DNA from: Mesorhizobium comanense | GTDB taxonomy: Bacteria > Pseudomonadota > Alphaproteobacteria > Rhizobiales > Rhizobiaceae | DNA length: 64,000 nt | Assembly (NCBI RefSeq): GCF_005503535.1 | Contig: NZ_SCNN01000006.1 | Coordinates: 248,001-312,000 of the forward strand | Direction: 5' to 3' | Made by a program: the position numbers and the translations under genes | In this document: one piece after another, positions 45,648 through 54,775 of the stretch | Numbering within the stretch: position 1 is the stretch's first letter | Layout of the letters: every line of letters starts with the position of its first letter | The notes under the pieces: generated by a model | What the model was told of the DNA's origin: nothing | Seen by the model: the letters and a program-made list of their open reading frames with translations, nothing else | Database searches by the model: none

Positions 45648-47206
45648 GATGAAACCCGCGAAGCCATGGCTTGCCGCTCGGCCTGCGCCGCTGTCACCGA
45701 GCGCAACACGCGGTCCTCGCCGCCTTCGCCCCGGCCGAACTCATCGACGATGCGGCCATCGGCGACGACAAGACAGCGGTCGCAAAGGCCGATCAGCTCC
45801 TCCAGTTCCGAGGCGACGATGAGCAGCCCGACGCCCTTCTCCGCCAGTTCGACCACCAGGCGGTAGATTTCGTGGCGGGTCGCGGCGTCGACGCCCTTTG
45901 TCGGCTCGTCGAGCAGCAACACGGTCGGTGCCCGCATCAGTACGCGGGCAAACAGCAGCTTCTGCTGGTTGCCGCCGGAAAGATGCGTGACGGAAGCCTG
46001 CGGCGACGAGGCCTTTACGTTGAGCGCGCGCATGGCCGCCAGGATGGAGCTCTTTTCCACCCCACTCCGAACCACGCCGTTGCGTGACAGCGGGCCGAGA
46101 TTGCCGATGGTGATGTTGGCGCCGACCGGCAGGTTGAACAGCAGGCCATCACGCTTGCGGTCCTCTGTCAGCAGCGCGATACCGGCGGCACGGGCGTCAC
46201 TTGGCGACCTGACCGCGATCGGGCGTTCGGCGACGCGGATCTCGCCCTCGGCGTGCACCCGGCCATAGATGCCGTGCAGGATTTCGCTGCGTCCGGAGCC
46301 GAGCAAGCCGGCCAGCCCGACGATCTCGCCGGCCGCGACGGAAAGATTGATGTCCCTGGCGCCATGAACGGCGCCGCTGTGGCCGGCTACCGTGAGATGG
46401 CGAACCTCCAGCGCGGTCGGTGCGCCGACCGGCGCCGCGTGCTCGGGAAACAGCCGCTGCAGCCTCTGGCCCGACATGGAGAAAATGAAGGTTTCGGCAT
46501 CGAAATCCTCTCTTGCGATCCGCACCGCCACCTGACCGTCGCGCAGCACGGTGGCGCGATCGCAGATGGCGAGCACCTCGGGCAGGCGATGGGTGATGTA
46601 GATCATCGCCACGCCCTGTGCCTTCAGCCGGCGCAGCACGGCAAACAGCGCATCCACTTCCGTGCCCGAAAGCGAGGCGGTGGGTTCATCCAGCATCAGC
46701 ACGCGCGGCTTCATGACGATGGCGCGTGCAATCATCACCAGGTGCCGCTGCGCCGAGGTCAAAGACGCGACATAGGCCCTGGGGTTGATGTCGATACCGA
46801 GGTCGGCGAAAATCTCGCCGGCCCGCTGCTCTAGCCTGCGCTGGCGCACCAGCACGCCGTCGCCGAGGCCGGTGCGGCCGGCAAAGACATTCTCCGCCAC
46901 CGACAGCTGTTCGAGAACCTCGATTTCCTGCGGCACGTAGCCGACACCGTGAGATCGCGCATCCGCCGGCGAAGCGAAGCTGACCGGCTGGCCGTCGAGC
47001 ATGATGGTGCCGGTGTAGGACCCGGCCGGATGCACGCCGTTGAGAATCTTGACCAGCGTCGACTTGCCGGCGCCGTTCTGGCCCAGCAGCGCGTGGATTT
47101 CGCCCGCCACGACATCGAAGTCGACACCGCGCAGGGCCTGGACGCCGCCGAAATTCTTGGCGATCGCGGTTGCCGAAAGCAGCTTCTGTGGCGAGGCGTT
47201 GGACAC
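45644..47206 (-). CDS. CUT2 sugar ABC transporter ATP-binding protein (double domain)
   Basis: 520 aa from a GTG at 47206 that follows GGGAGGA. N-half: GQNGAGKST near 38, signature-like LTSAQRHLVMIARAI near 145 (unusual SAQRH in place of SxGQQ), VLMLDEPTASLSG near 167. C-half: GLLGSGRSE near 297, LSGGNQQKLLFARVL near 407 and LLLDEPTKGVD near 430. It works with the permease at 48297 and binding protein at 47259. Confidence 0.92.
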   Translation of the reverse strand: MSNASPQKLLSATAIAKNFGGVQALRGVDFDVVAGEIHALLGQNGAGKSTLVKILNGVHPAGSYTGTIMLDGQPVSFASPADARSHGVGYVPQEIEVLEQLSVAENVFAGRTGLGDGVLVRQRRLEQRAGEIFADLGIDINPRAYVASLTSAQRHLVMIARAIVMKPRVLMLDEPTASLSGTEVDALFAVLRRLKAQGVAMIYITHRLPEVLAICDRATVLRDGQVAVRIAREDFDAETFIFSMSGQRLQRLFPEHAAPVGAPTALEVRHLTVAGHSGAVHGARDINLSVAAGEIVGLAGLLGSGRSEILHGIYGRVHAEGEIRVAERPIAVRSPSDARAAGIALLTEDRKRDGLLFNLPVGANITIGNLGPLSRNGVVRSGVEKSSILAAMRALNVKASSPQASVTHLSGGNQQKLLFARVLMRAPTVLLLDEPTKGVDAATRHEIYRLVVELAEKGVGLLIVASELEELIGLCDRCLVVADGRIVDEFGRGEGGEDRVLRSVTAAQAERQAMASRVSS

Positions 47207-47258
47207 GAATTTCCTCCCGGGAGACGCCGGACCCGCGATGCAGGTCCGGCGGCATGTT

Positions 47259-48233
47259 CTACTGGCCGGCGCTGTCCAGCATCTTGTAGTAGGGCTCGAG
47301 GTCGGCTGCGGTTATCACCTTGGCCGGCAACGGGTTGAGGTAGGTCACTGTCTTGCCCTGGGCGAGATCGCCGAGAAGCTCGGCCACCTTGGCGCTTTCC
47401 TCGTAGAGCGGCTGCGCGACGATGCCGTAGGCGGCGCCCGATTTCACCAGGTCGAGATTCTGCCTGATATAGTCCATGCCGATGATGACGACGTCGCGTC
47501 CGGCCTTGCGGGCGGCTCCGGACCAGGTCTGGATGCTGTTGCCGGTGGTGCCGAAAGCGGCGGTCACGTCGGGATTGCCTTGCAGGATGGCCACTGCCTT
47601 GGCCTCGGCGGCGGAAGGCTCAAACCCTTCCATCTGCGTGTCGAGCACCTTGATGCCGGGATATTTCGCTGCGATGGTCTTGCGGAAGGCGTCCGACATG
47701 GCGTTTTCGGTGTCGTTGGAGGCGCCTTGCGTCAGCGCCACCGTGCCCTTGCCGCCCAGCTTGTCGCCAATGGCGATCGCGGCGTTGGCGCCGACCTCGG
47801 CGATGTCTTCGCCGGTCGCCGCCTTCAGGCCGTTGACGGTGCCTTCCGGCGGCAGGACATGCCAGGTGACGATCGGGAAGCCTTCCTTGGCCAGCTTGGT
47901 GATGTAGGAATAGATCGCAGGATCCACCCCGTAGACACCGATGGCGTCGTATTTGGTGCGGGCAAGGGCTGCTTCGGCCAGCGGCAGGGTCGCGGGAATG
48001 TCCCAGTTGGTGGCGCTCGGGTCGCCCACCACCTCGCAGGTGTAGCCGAGTTCCTTGCACTTGTTGAGGAAGCCGGCCTGCATCAGCCGGTGCACCGGAT
48101 GATCCTTCATGGCCTGCACCCAGAGCAGGTGAATGTCAGCAGCCTGAGCGAGGCTTACCGAGCCCAGCGACGTTGCGACCACCGCCGCTGCCAACGCAGC
48201 GCGGATCAGTCCTTTTTTATAACCGATCTTCAT
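47259..48233 (-). CDS. CUT2 sugar ABC transporter substrate-binding protein
   Basis: 324 aa with signal peptide GLIRAALAAAVVATSLGSVS. The mature protein is peripla_BP_4-like: LLWVQAMKDHPVHRLMQAGF, DAIGVYGVDPAIYSYITKLA, the central TQGASNDTENAMSDAFRKTI and C-terminal PYYKMLDSAGQ. The HxxHxxQ-type start of the domain differs from classical ribose binders, so the ligand may not be a simple pentose. It lies between the permease (48297) and ATPase genes. Confidence 0.88.
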   Translation of the reverse strand: MKIGYKKGLIRAALAAAVVATSLGSVSLAQAADIHLLWVQAMKDHPVHRLMQAGFLNKCKELGYTCEVVGDPSATNWDIPATLPLAEAALARTKYDAIGVYGVDPAIYSYITKLAKEGFPIVTWHVLPPEGTVNGLKAATGEDIAEVGANAAIAIGDKLGGKGTVALTQGASNDTENAMSDAFRKTIAAKYPGIKVLDTQMEGFEPSAAEAKAVAILQGNPDVTAAFGTTGNSIQTWSGAARKAGRDVVIIGMDYIRQNLDLVKSGAAYGIVAQPLYEESAKVAELLGDLAQGKTVTYLNPLPAKVITAADLEPYYKMLDSAGQ

Positions 48234-48296
48234 GCCTTACCTCCCTTGGTTCGCCAGCATTTTGCCGGCGCGATATCCACATTCCCGGCGGTTTGT

Positions 48297-49307
48297 TTAC
48301 GCGCCGGCGATGAAGTAGCGGCGGCGCACGATGTCGAGGCCGACGGCCATCACCATGATCACGCCGACCGCGATCTGCTGCCAGTTCGAGTTGACGCCGA
48401 TGACGACGAGGCCGCTCTGCACGACCTTCAGCATCAGGATGCCGACCACGCCGCCGGCCACCGTGCCGGCGCCGCCGAACAGGCTGACGCCGCCGACCAC
48501 GACGCCGGCGATGACGGTCAGTTCCCAACCGCTGCCGATCGAGGTGCCGCCGCTGCCGAGATCGGCCATGACGAACATGCCGGCGACCGCCGACAGCGCG
48601 CCGACGGTGATGAAGGCGCCGATTTTGTAGGCATTGGTGTTGATGCCGACGAGATGCGCCACTTCCTTGTTGCCGCCGGTGGCATACATGTTGCGGCCGA
48701 GCACGGTGCGCCGCAGCACGAAGTCGGCGGCGATCGCCGCGACAATGAAGAAGGCGAAGCTCCAGCCGAGACCGAAGGCGAGATCGGTGCCGCCGATCGT
48801 GTTGACCGCCTCCGGCAGCGGGTAGACCGGATAGCCGCCGGTCACCACCTGGATCAGGCCCTGGCCGATGAACAGCATGCCGAGCGTCTGGATGAAGGCG
48901 GGAATGCCCAGCCTGACGACGATCAACCCGTTGAGCAGCCCGATCAGCGCGCCGACGCCGATGCCGCCGAGAATGCCGACGCTGACCGGCAGGGCAGCGG
49001 CCGTCATCAGCTTGGCGGCGACCACGGCCGACAGCCCGGCCACCGAGCCGACCGACAGGTCGAATTCACCGGCGACCAGAAGAATGGTCTGGCCGATGGC
49101 GATGATGCCTACGAAGGAGACGACGTTGAGAATGGCGCGGATGTTGCGCTCCGACAGGAAGGCCGGTTCGAGCAGCCAGAAGAAGGCGATCAGCAACGCC
49201 ATGGCCGCCAGCACGCCGACCTCGCCGACGGCTATCAAGCCGATGAGCCGCCGCCGCAATGACCGTGCATCCGCGATCGGCGAGCCTGCTTCAGCCGCGC
49301 TGTTCAT
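48297..49307 (-). CDS. CUT2 sugar ABC transporter permease (RbsC-like)
   Basis: 336 aa with about nine to ten membrane segments. TILLVAGEFDLSVGSVAGLS near 79 and GRNMYATGGNKEVAHLVGIN near 203 (EAA-like loop) are family motifs; WELTVIAGVVVGGVSLFGG near 258 also fits. The ATG follows GGGAGG. It heads the operon permease, binding protein, ATPase, SDR, with an operator-like dyad 92 bp upstream. Confidence 0.92.
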   Translation of the reverse strand: MNSAAEAGSPIADARSLRRRLIGLIAVGEVGVLAAMALLIAFFWLLEPAFLSERNIRAILNVVSFVGIIAIGQTILLVAGEFDLSVGSVAGLSAVVAAKLMTAAALPVSVGILGGIGVGALIGLLNGLIVVRLGIPAFIQTLGMLFIGQGLIQVVTGGYPVYPLPEAVNTIGGTDLAFGLGWSFAFFIVAAIAADFVLRRTVLGRNMYATGGNKEVAHLVGINTNAYKIGAFITVGALSAVAGMFVMADLGSGGTSIGSGWELTVIAGVVVGGVSLFGGAGTVAGGVVGILMLKVVQSGLVVIGVNSNWQQIAVGVIMVMAVGLDIVRRRYFIAGA

Positions 49308-49398
49308 CCTGACCTCCCTGGCGGTGCCGGTTGCCGGCTCTCGCGGCCGGCTCCATTCACCCGTGCCGGTGTCGGCACGCTCCTCGTCGCCATTAAGA

Positions 49399-49412
49399 TT
49401 ATAATATTATAA
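49399..49412. promoter_or_regulatory. 14-bp perfect palindrome TTATAATATTATAA
   Basis: A fully symmetrical 14-mer in the divergent region between the permease operon and the LacI gene. It holds two overlapping ATTATAA-like halves of the motif found at 40708, 56030 and 61186, and could be a variant site for the same GntR/HutC regulator. Confidence 0.55.
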
Positions 49413-49558
49413 CTTGTCAACGACGAAGTTGCTGCTTCCCGGGGACAGCCCCGCCCGTCGCTGGAAAGCGTCGGCCGCAACCGCTATGAATTGGCATTCG
49501 ACGCAGGAGTCGCGGGGGCTTTGATCCTCGCGTCACGCACTGTTTGGAGCCAACCGAG

Positions 49559-50596
49559 ATGACCGACAGGCCAGAGGACGGCCCAGGCGGGAAGAAACCG
49601 CAGCGTCTCGGTGTCCGCGAGATCGCCAAGCGCGTCGGCGTCGCGCCGATGACGGTGTCGCGCGCGCTGTCCAATCCCGACATGGTGTCGCCGGAGACAC
49701 GCGCCAAGGTGCTCGAGGCGATAGAGCAGGCCGGCTTCGTGCCCAACCGGCTGGCCTCCAGCATGCGCGGCAACGGCCGCATGATCGGCACCGTTGTGCC
49801 CCCGCTGATCAATTCGGGCATCGCCGAACAGGTGCAGGGCATGTCGGATGAATGCCATGAAAGCGGCTATTCCATGCTGCTGGTACAGGGCGAATTCACG
49901 CAGGAGGCGGAAGAGAAGTCGATCCGCAATCTGCTCGGCTGGCGCCCCGTCGGCATGATCCTGCAAAGCTTCGTGCAAAGCGAAGCCGCACGGGCGTTGC
50001 TGAAGAGCAGCGGCGCGCCGGTGGTGGAGATTTCGGAGATAAAGGGCCGCAAGCCGATCGACATGGTGGTCGGCGTCTCCAACTTCGAGACCGCCTATGC
50101 GATGACCATGCATCTGGCGGCCAAGGGCTACAAGCGCATAGGCTTCGTCTCGACGCCGATCCACGGCAATGACCGACTGCGCCAGCGCCGCACCGGCTAC
50201 CACGCCGCGCTCACCGAACTCGGCTTCAAGAACCATGCCGACATGGAGGTGGAGGTGCCGATCACGGCGCAAGGCGGTGCGGACGCGCTCGTCACGCTGA
50301 CCTCCCGCCACAAGGACATCGACGCCATCTTCTTTTCCAGCGATACGCTGGCAGTGGGGGCTGTGCAGGAATGCCACCGGCGCCGCTGGGCGGTGCCGGG
50401 CAGGATCGCCATTGCCGGCTATGGCGACATGGATCTGGCAGCCCAGCTCTTTCCGCCGCTGACCACGGTCAAGGTCAACCGCTACGAGATGGGCCGGCGC
50501 GCGGTGCGGCAATTGCTGGCCAGGCTCGGCGGCGACACCAAGGTGCCGACCATCACCAGCCTCGGCTTCGAGATCGTCGATCGCGAGAGTGCTTGA
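49559..50596 (+). CDS. LacI-family regulator, GntR/gluconate-type subgroup
   Basis: 345 aa from the ATG at 49559 (GGAG 9 bases upstream; a TTG at 49544 is unlikely). Helix-turn-helix LGVREIAKRVGVAPMTVSRA near 18-40, hinge VPNRLASSMRGNG. The effector domain resembles E. coli GntR in several places: VGVSNFETAYAMTMHLAAKG, SSDTLAVGAVQECHRR and RIAIAGYGDMDLA. E. coli GntR binds sites with a TTACCGGTAA core, and such sites (TACCGGTA) occur at 54689 and 61311, so it likely controls those operons. Divergent from the second importer. Confidence 0.9.
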   Translation: MTDRPEDGPGGKKPQRLGVREIAKRVGVAPMTVSRALSNPDMVSPETRAKVLEAIEQAGFVPNRLASSMRGNGRMIGTVVPPLINSGIAEQVQGMSDECHESGYSMLLVQGEFTQEAEEKSIRNLLGWRPVGMILQSFVQSEAARALLKSSGAPVVEISEIKGRKPIDMVVGVSNFETAYAMTMHLAAKGYKRIGFVSTPIHGNDRLRQRRTGYHAALTELGFKNHADMEVEVPITAQGGADALVTLTSRHKDIDAIFFSSDTLAVGAVQECHRRRWAVPGRIAIAGYGDMDLAAQLFPPLTTVKVNRYEMGRRAVRQLLARLGGDTKVPTITSLGFEIVDRESA

Positions 50597-50629
50597 TCTC
50601 GTCCTTGTTGACCGAGGCCTCTCAGCTTC

Positions 50630-50809
50630 GTCATCCTAGGGCGGAGCAGCCGCGCAGCGGCGTCGCGGAGACCCTGGGATCCATTCCGTGACCTTGGACG
50701 AAGAGCCCAGCGGTGCAGAATTCTGGATCGTTGTGGTGCTCGGGACTCCCGGCATGGATCCTAGGGTCTGCGCCGCGTCAGTTCGCTCCTTGCTCCGCCA
50801 TAGAATGAC
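50630..50809. repeat. Large imperfect inverted repeat downstream of the LacI gene
   Basis: GTCATCCTAGGGCGGAGCA (50630-50648) is mirrored by TGCTCCGCCATAGAATGAC (50791-50809), 16 of 19 positions. Internally, CGGAGACCCTGGGATCCAT is mirrored by ATGGATCCTAGGGTCTGCG. The 180-bp element could fold into one long hairpin. It looks like a rhizobial intergenic repeat of the GGATCC-AGGGT type and may also end the convergent transcripts. Confidence 0.75.
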
Positions 50810-50833
50810 GAATGGACGGAGGGCTTTGCCAAC

Positions 50834-52015
50834 CTAAAGGCCACGCTCCCCCGCATCTTCCCGCCGCCCAAGCCGCTTCTCCCATCCCTCCGCATGCACG
50901 TTGAGATAAGCGTTGGGATCGTAGGGATGCTGTCTGATCGCATCGATGTTGAGATCGATGCCGAGCCCCGGCGCATCCGGCAATGACAGATGGCCGTTGT
51001 CCGGATTGACCGTCGGGTGCCAGGTCACCAGATCGCGCGTCCACGGATCGTTGAAAGCATCGAAATGTTCCTGGATCAGGAAGTTCGGCACGGCCGCCGC
51101 AAGTTGCAGGCAGACCGCCGTCGCCACCGGCCCGCCGCTCTGGTGCGGCGCGATATGGCTGCCATGCGCGAAGGCCAGGTTGGCCACCTGCATGGACGGC
51201 GCGATGCCGCCGAGCGACATCGGCTCGGGCTGGAAGATGTTGACGCCGCCGCCCGCGGCCAGCGTGTAGAACTGGCCGACCGTGTCGTACATCTCGCCCG
51301 TGGCGACCGGGATCGGCGATCGGTGTGCCACCTCGTGCACCGTCTCCTGGCGGTCGCGCGAGGTCGGCTCCTCCCACCAGTAGATGTCGAGGTCGGCGAA
51401 CCTCTGCGCCGCTTGCAGTGCGGCGATCTCGGTGAAGCGGGCATGCACGTCGATGAGGATCAGCGTGTCCTTGGGCAGATGATCGCGCAGCGTCCGGCAG
51501 ATCGCATAGGACAGGTCCAGTTCCTCGCGCGAGATAAAACCCTGGGCGGTGCCGAACGGATCGAGCTTGAAGGCCTTGAACCCTTTTGCCAGCACAGCCT
51601 TCGCGGCCTCGAGGAAGGCCTCGGGCGTGCGCTCGGTCCTGTACCAGCCATTGGCATAGCCGAGCACGCTGTCGCGCACCTGGCCTCCGAGTAGCTGATG
51701 GATCGGCGCACCCAGGCTCTTGCCCAGAATGTCCCAGCACGCGACCTCGATGGCCGCGATGACGGTGCGGTGGATATGGCCGCCGTCCAGTGAGACACTG
51801 TCCAGCATGCGCTTGGCCAGCGCGTTGATGCGGCGTGGATCCTGGCCGACAGCGAGATGCCTCAACTCATGCACCCCGGCTTCGGTGGTCTTGATGAAAC
51901 CGTTCAGCGTGCCTTCGCCGATGCCGTGGATGCCCTTGTCCGTATGCACCTTCACGAACAGCCAGTTCTTCCAGCCGGCGCCGACGGTGAAGGTTTCGAT
52001 CTCGGTGATTTTCAT
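50834..52015 (-). CDS. Enolase-superfamily (MR/MLE) sugar-acid dehydratase, DgoD-like
   Basis: 393 aa. The capping domain starts MKITEIETFTVGAGWKNWLF. The barrel has catalytic Lys in KGFKAFKLDPFG near 148, metal ligands Asp in LILIDVHARF near 193, Glu in WWEEPTSRD near 219 and Glu in ATGEMYD near 246, and the catalytic His in GSHIAPHQSGG near 296. These fit dehydration of an aldonic acid to its 2-keto-3-deoxy acid (galactonate dehydratase-like), but the substrate cannot be read from sequence. Last gene of the SDR-transketolase operon, 7 bp after the transketolase C-subunit. Confidence 0.85.
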   Translation of the reverse strand: MKITEIETFTVGAGWKNWLFVKVHTDKGIHGIGEGTLNGFIKTTEAGVHELRHLAVGQDPRRINALAKRMLDSVSLDGGHIHRTVIAAIEVACWDILGKSLGAPIHQLLGGQVRDSVLGYANGWYRTERTPEAFLEAAKAVLAKGFKAFKLDPFGTAQGFISREELDLSYAICRTLRDHLPKDTLILIDVHARFTEIAALQAAQRFADLDIYWWEEPTSRDRQETVHEVAHRSPIPVATGEMYDTVGQFYTLAAGGGVNIFQPEPMSLGGIAPSMQVANLAFAHGSHIAPHQSGGPVATAVCLQLAAAVPNFLIQEHFDAFNDPWTRDLVTWHPTVNPDNGHLSLPDAPGLGIDLNIDAIRQHPYDPNAYLNVHAEGWEKRLGRREDAGERGL

Positions 52016-52022
52016 GCCGGTC

Positions 52023-53012
52023 CTAGCCCAGATCCTTGATTGTCGTGACGATGGCCTGCGTCGTCAGGCCGTATTTCGCCTGCAGGGTCGGCACCGCGCC
52101 GCATTCGATATAGCGGTCCGGCAGGCCGATCCGGGTCACTGTCTTCGCAATGCCGCCGTCGAACAAGGTCTCGACGACAAGGCTGGCGAGGCCGCCCACC
52201 ACGACGTGGTTCTCGGCGGTCACGACATGCCTGACAGCGGCGGCGAATTCCGCCACGGCCTCGGCGTCGAAAGGCTTGATGGTCGGCACGTGCAGCACGC
52301 CGGCCGAGATGCCCTGCTTCCGCAAGGCGTCGGCGGCATCCAGTGCCCGTTCGGTCATCAGGCCGGTCGCGATGATGCCGACATCGTTTCCCTCGCGCAG
52401 CCGGCGCGCCTTGCCGATCTGGAAGCGGTAGCCCGGTTCGAACACCACCGGCACGGCGCCGCGCAGCAACCGCATGTAGACCGGCCCCTTGTGCTCGGCG
52501 ATCGCCTCCGTCGCGGCTTCGATCTCGGTCGCGTCGCAGGGATCGATGATGGTGAGGCCCGGAATCATGCGCATCAGGGCCAGGTCCTCGATCGCCTGGT
52601 GGGTGCCGCCATAGCCGGTCGTCAGGCCCGGCAGGCCGGCGACGATCTTGACGTCGAGGTTGGAATGGGCGAGCGCGATGGCGACGAAGTCAAAGGCGCG
52701 CCGTGTCGCGAACACGCCATAGGTGGTGGCGAACGGCACCTTGCCGGTGCGCGCCAGCCCGGCGGCCACGGCGACCAGGTTCTGCTCCGCCATGCCGACA
52801 TTGAAGAAGCGTTCGGGAAACGCATCGCGAAACGGGTGGATGTCGGTGTACTTGCCGAGATCGGCGGTCAGCCCGACAATCTCGGGCCGGGTCTGGCCGA
52901 GCCGCGCCAGTGCCCTGCCGAACGGCGCTTCCACGCTGCCGCGTCCGCCGCCCACGGCCTCGTCCTGGCCCATGGCCAGCGTGCGGCCGGCCTCCATCGC
53001 CGCGCCGCTCAT
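52023..53012 (-). CDS. Transketolase, C-terminal subunit
   Basis: 329 aa. The pyrimidine-binding domain shows ADLGKYTDIHPFRDAFPERF, the TPP-activating Glu in GMAEQNLVAVAAG near 74, FATTYGVFATRRAFDFV and YGGTHQAIEDLALMR. The C-terminal domain starts near 190. Together with the N-terminal subunit at 53009 it makes a two-subunit transketolase transferring a two-carbon ketol unit with TPP. Starts with an ATGA overlap. Such split enzymes serve dedicated sugar pathways, for example apiose catabolism. Confidence 0.9.
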   Translation of the reverse strand: MSGAAMEAGRTLAMGQDEAVGGGRGSVEAPFGRALARLGQTRPEIVGLTADLGKYTDIHPFRDAFPERFFNVGMAEQNLVAVAAGLARTGKVPFATTYGVFATRRAFDFVAIALAHSNLDVKIVAGLPGLTTGYGGTHQAIEDLALMRMIPGLTIIDPCDATEIEAATEAIAEHKGPVYMRLLRGAVPVVFEPGYRFQIGKARRLREGNDVGIIATGLMTERALDAADALRKQGISAGVLHVPTIKPFDAEAVAEFAAAVRHVVTAENHVVVGGLASLVVETLFDGGIAKTVTRIGLPDRYIECGAVPTLQAKYGLTTQAIVTTIKDLG

Positions 53013-53857
53013 CGGGCGTCTCCCATGGTTTTCTCGAAGTCGGCAATGATGCCATCCCACTGCGCGACGTCGATGCGGAAGAAATGCGACTTCTCGGAGA
53101 TTTCGATGCGCGGCACGCCCTTGCCTGGCAGCGTGCGCAGCACGATCGCCTTTGGCCTGCCGTTGCGCGCACGCGCTTGCGCCAGCGCCTCGACGATCGC
53201 CTTCATGTCGTTGCCGTCAATCTCGGAAGTCTGCCAGCCGAAGGCGCGCCATTTGTCGGCCACCGGTTCCATGTCGAGCACGACGGGGCCGTCGGCCTGG
53301 ATGCCGTTGCAATCGACCAGCGCGACCAGCCCGTCGAGCCTGAAATGGCTGGCCGACATTGCCGCTTCCCAGGTCGAGCCTTCCTGCATCTCGCCGTCGG
53401 AAAGCTCGACGAAGACGCGCGCCTCGGAGCGGTCGACGCGCAGGCCGAGCGCCTGGCCGACGCCTTGCCCCAGCCCATGGCCGAGCGAGCCGCCGATGAC
53501 CTCGACGCCGGGCGTGGTGTCGAGCGTCGACATTTCCAGCCGGCTGTTGTCGGCGCCGTAGGTGGTCAGTTCCTCGACCGGGATGATGCCGGCCTCGGCA
53601 AGTGCCGCCCACAGCGCGATGGAATAGTGCCCGGTCGAAAGCAGGAAGCGGTCGCGGTCGCGCCACGCCAGATTTTCCGGATCGTAGCGCAGTTCGTGGA
53701 AATAAAGCGCGGCAAGCGTGTCGGCGATGCCGAGGCCCTGGCCGATATAACCCTGGCCCTGGCCGCGCGCCATAGTCAGCATATGGCGGCGCAGCCGGCC
53801 CGCCTTGCGTTCGAGAGCGCCGATATCGGCGCTGCCGGGGGGAGAATTTCGCAGCAT
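53009..53857 (-). CDS. Transketolase, N-terminal (TPP-binding) subunit
   Basis: 282 aa. TPP-binding GDG motif is ELSDGEMQEGSTWEAAMSAS near 150 with the Asn in VDCNGIQADG near 183. LSTGHYSIALWAALAEAG near 73 and GGSLGHGLGQGVGQALGL near 121 are transketolase hallmarks. It is the diphosphate-binding half of the split enzyme encoded with 52023. The gene starts 4 bp after the SDR stop, so SDR, transketolase N and C, and dehydratase form one operon. Confidence 0.92.
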   Translation of the reverse strand: MLRNSPPGSADIGALERKAGRLRRHMLTMARGQGQGYIGQGLGIADTLAALYFHELRYDPENLAWRDRDRFLLSTGHYSIALWAALAEAGIIPVEELTTYGADNSRLEMSTLDTTPGVEVIGGSLGHGLGQGVGQALGLRVDRSEARVFVELSDGEMQEGSTWEAAMSASHFRLDGLVALVDCNGIQADGPVVLDMEPVADKWRAFGWQTSEIDGNDMKAIVEALAQARARNGRPKAIVLRTLPGKGVPRIEISEKSHFFRIDVAQWDGIIADFEKTMGDAR

Positions 53858-53861
53858 CGGA

Positions 53862-54656
53862 TCAGTCCTTGTCTAGCCCGCCCGACATGTTGAGCCGCTC
53901 GGCGGTCATGTATTTGGGCGCATCGAGGCAGAGCCAGACGACAGCCTCCGCGACTTCGGAAATCTCGGCGCGGCGGCCAATCGGAATGCGGCGGGTGCGC
54001 TCGTCGAGGAAGGCCTGCAGATCGTTGCGGCCATTGGCGCGGGCGAGATCGACCTCGGTCGAACGCTGCATTTCTGTGTCCATCATGCCCGGCGCGAGGC
54101 TGTTGACCAGCACGCCATAGGGCGCCAGCGCAACCGCGGCGGCGCGGGTGATGGAATCGACGCCGGCCTTGCTTGCCGTGTAGGCGGTGTAGTCGGGCAG
54201 CGCCATGCGCGAGCCCGGAGAGGTGATGTTGATGATACGCCCCGAGCGTTGCTCGCGCATCACGCGTCCCGCAGCCTTGCAGGCCATGGCAAGCGCGGTG
54301 ACGTTGAGCGCCAGCGTGCGCGTCCAGGCTTTGAAAGTGGCGTCGAGGAACGGCTCGATCACACCGTAGCCGGCATTGTTGACGAGGATGTCGATGCCGC
54401 CCCAGCGCGCGACCACTTTTTCGACCGCTGCTTCCGGCGCGCCTTCCCCGGTGAAATCGCTGACGATGCTCTCGCTTTCCGCGCCGCTCTCACCGATCTG
54501 CCTGATGGTCTCGGCCAATCCCTCGCCATTGATGTCGGTGACCGCGACAGCGCAGCCGCGCCGCGCCAGCTGCACCGCCACCTCGCGGCCGAGGCCGCCG
54601 GCGGCGCCGGTGACGAGTGCTCTTCGTGGCGTTGTGTCTTGTTTTTCGGCAGGCAA
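53862..54656 (-). CDS. SDR-family dehydrogenase, first gene of the transketolase operon
   Basis: 264 aa from a TTG at 54656 placed 7 bases after GGGAGGG; no ATG is available at the right distance. TGAAGGLGREVAVQLARRG near 17, NNAGYGVIEPF near 92, the Ser of NITSPGSRMAL near 145 and the catalytic YTAYTASKAGVDSITRAA (Tyr near 159, Lys 163). It probably oxidises a sugar or sugar acid feeding the transketolase. Its promoter contains the LacI-type operator at 54689. Confidence 0.88.
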   Translation of the reverse strand: MPAEKQDTTPRRALVTGAAGGLGREVAVQLARRGCAVAVTDINGEGLAETIRQIGESGAESESIVSDFTGEGAPEAAVEKVVARWGGIDILVNNAGYGVIEPFLDATFKAWTRTLALNVTALAMACKAAGRVMREQRSGRIINITSPGSRMALPDYTAYTASKAGVDSITRAAAVALAPYGVLVNSLAPGMMDTEMQRSTEVDLARANGRNDLQAFLDERTRRIPIGRRAEISEVAEAVVWLCLDAPKYMTAERLNMSGGLDKD

Positions 54657-54688
54657 GCGAACACCCTCCCGGTGGCCATCTTGACGCG

Positions 54689-54704
54689 ATTGATACCGGT
54701 ACCA
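54689..54704. promoter_or_regulatory. LacI/GntR-type operator ATTGATACCGGTACCA
   Basis: Near-palindromic site with a TACCGGTA core in the 119-bp divergent region between the SDR-transketolase operon and the second dehydratase. The same 16 bases occur inverted at 61311-61326. The core matches the known E. coli GntR/IdnR operator type, which points to the LacI regulator at 49559. Confidence 0.75.
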
Positions 54705-54775
54705 TAAATGGCTGTCAACGGCGATGTGCTATTGTCCCGCCGATCGCATGGGTCCGCTGCAATGGGGAGAAGAAG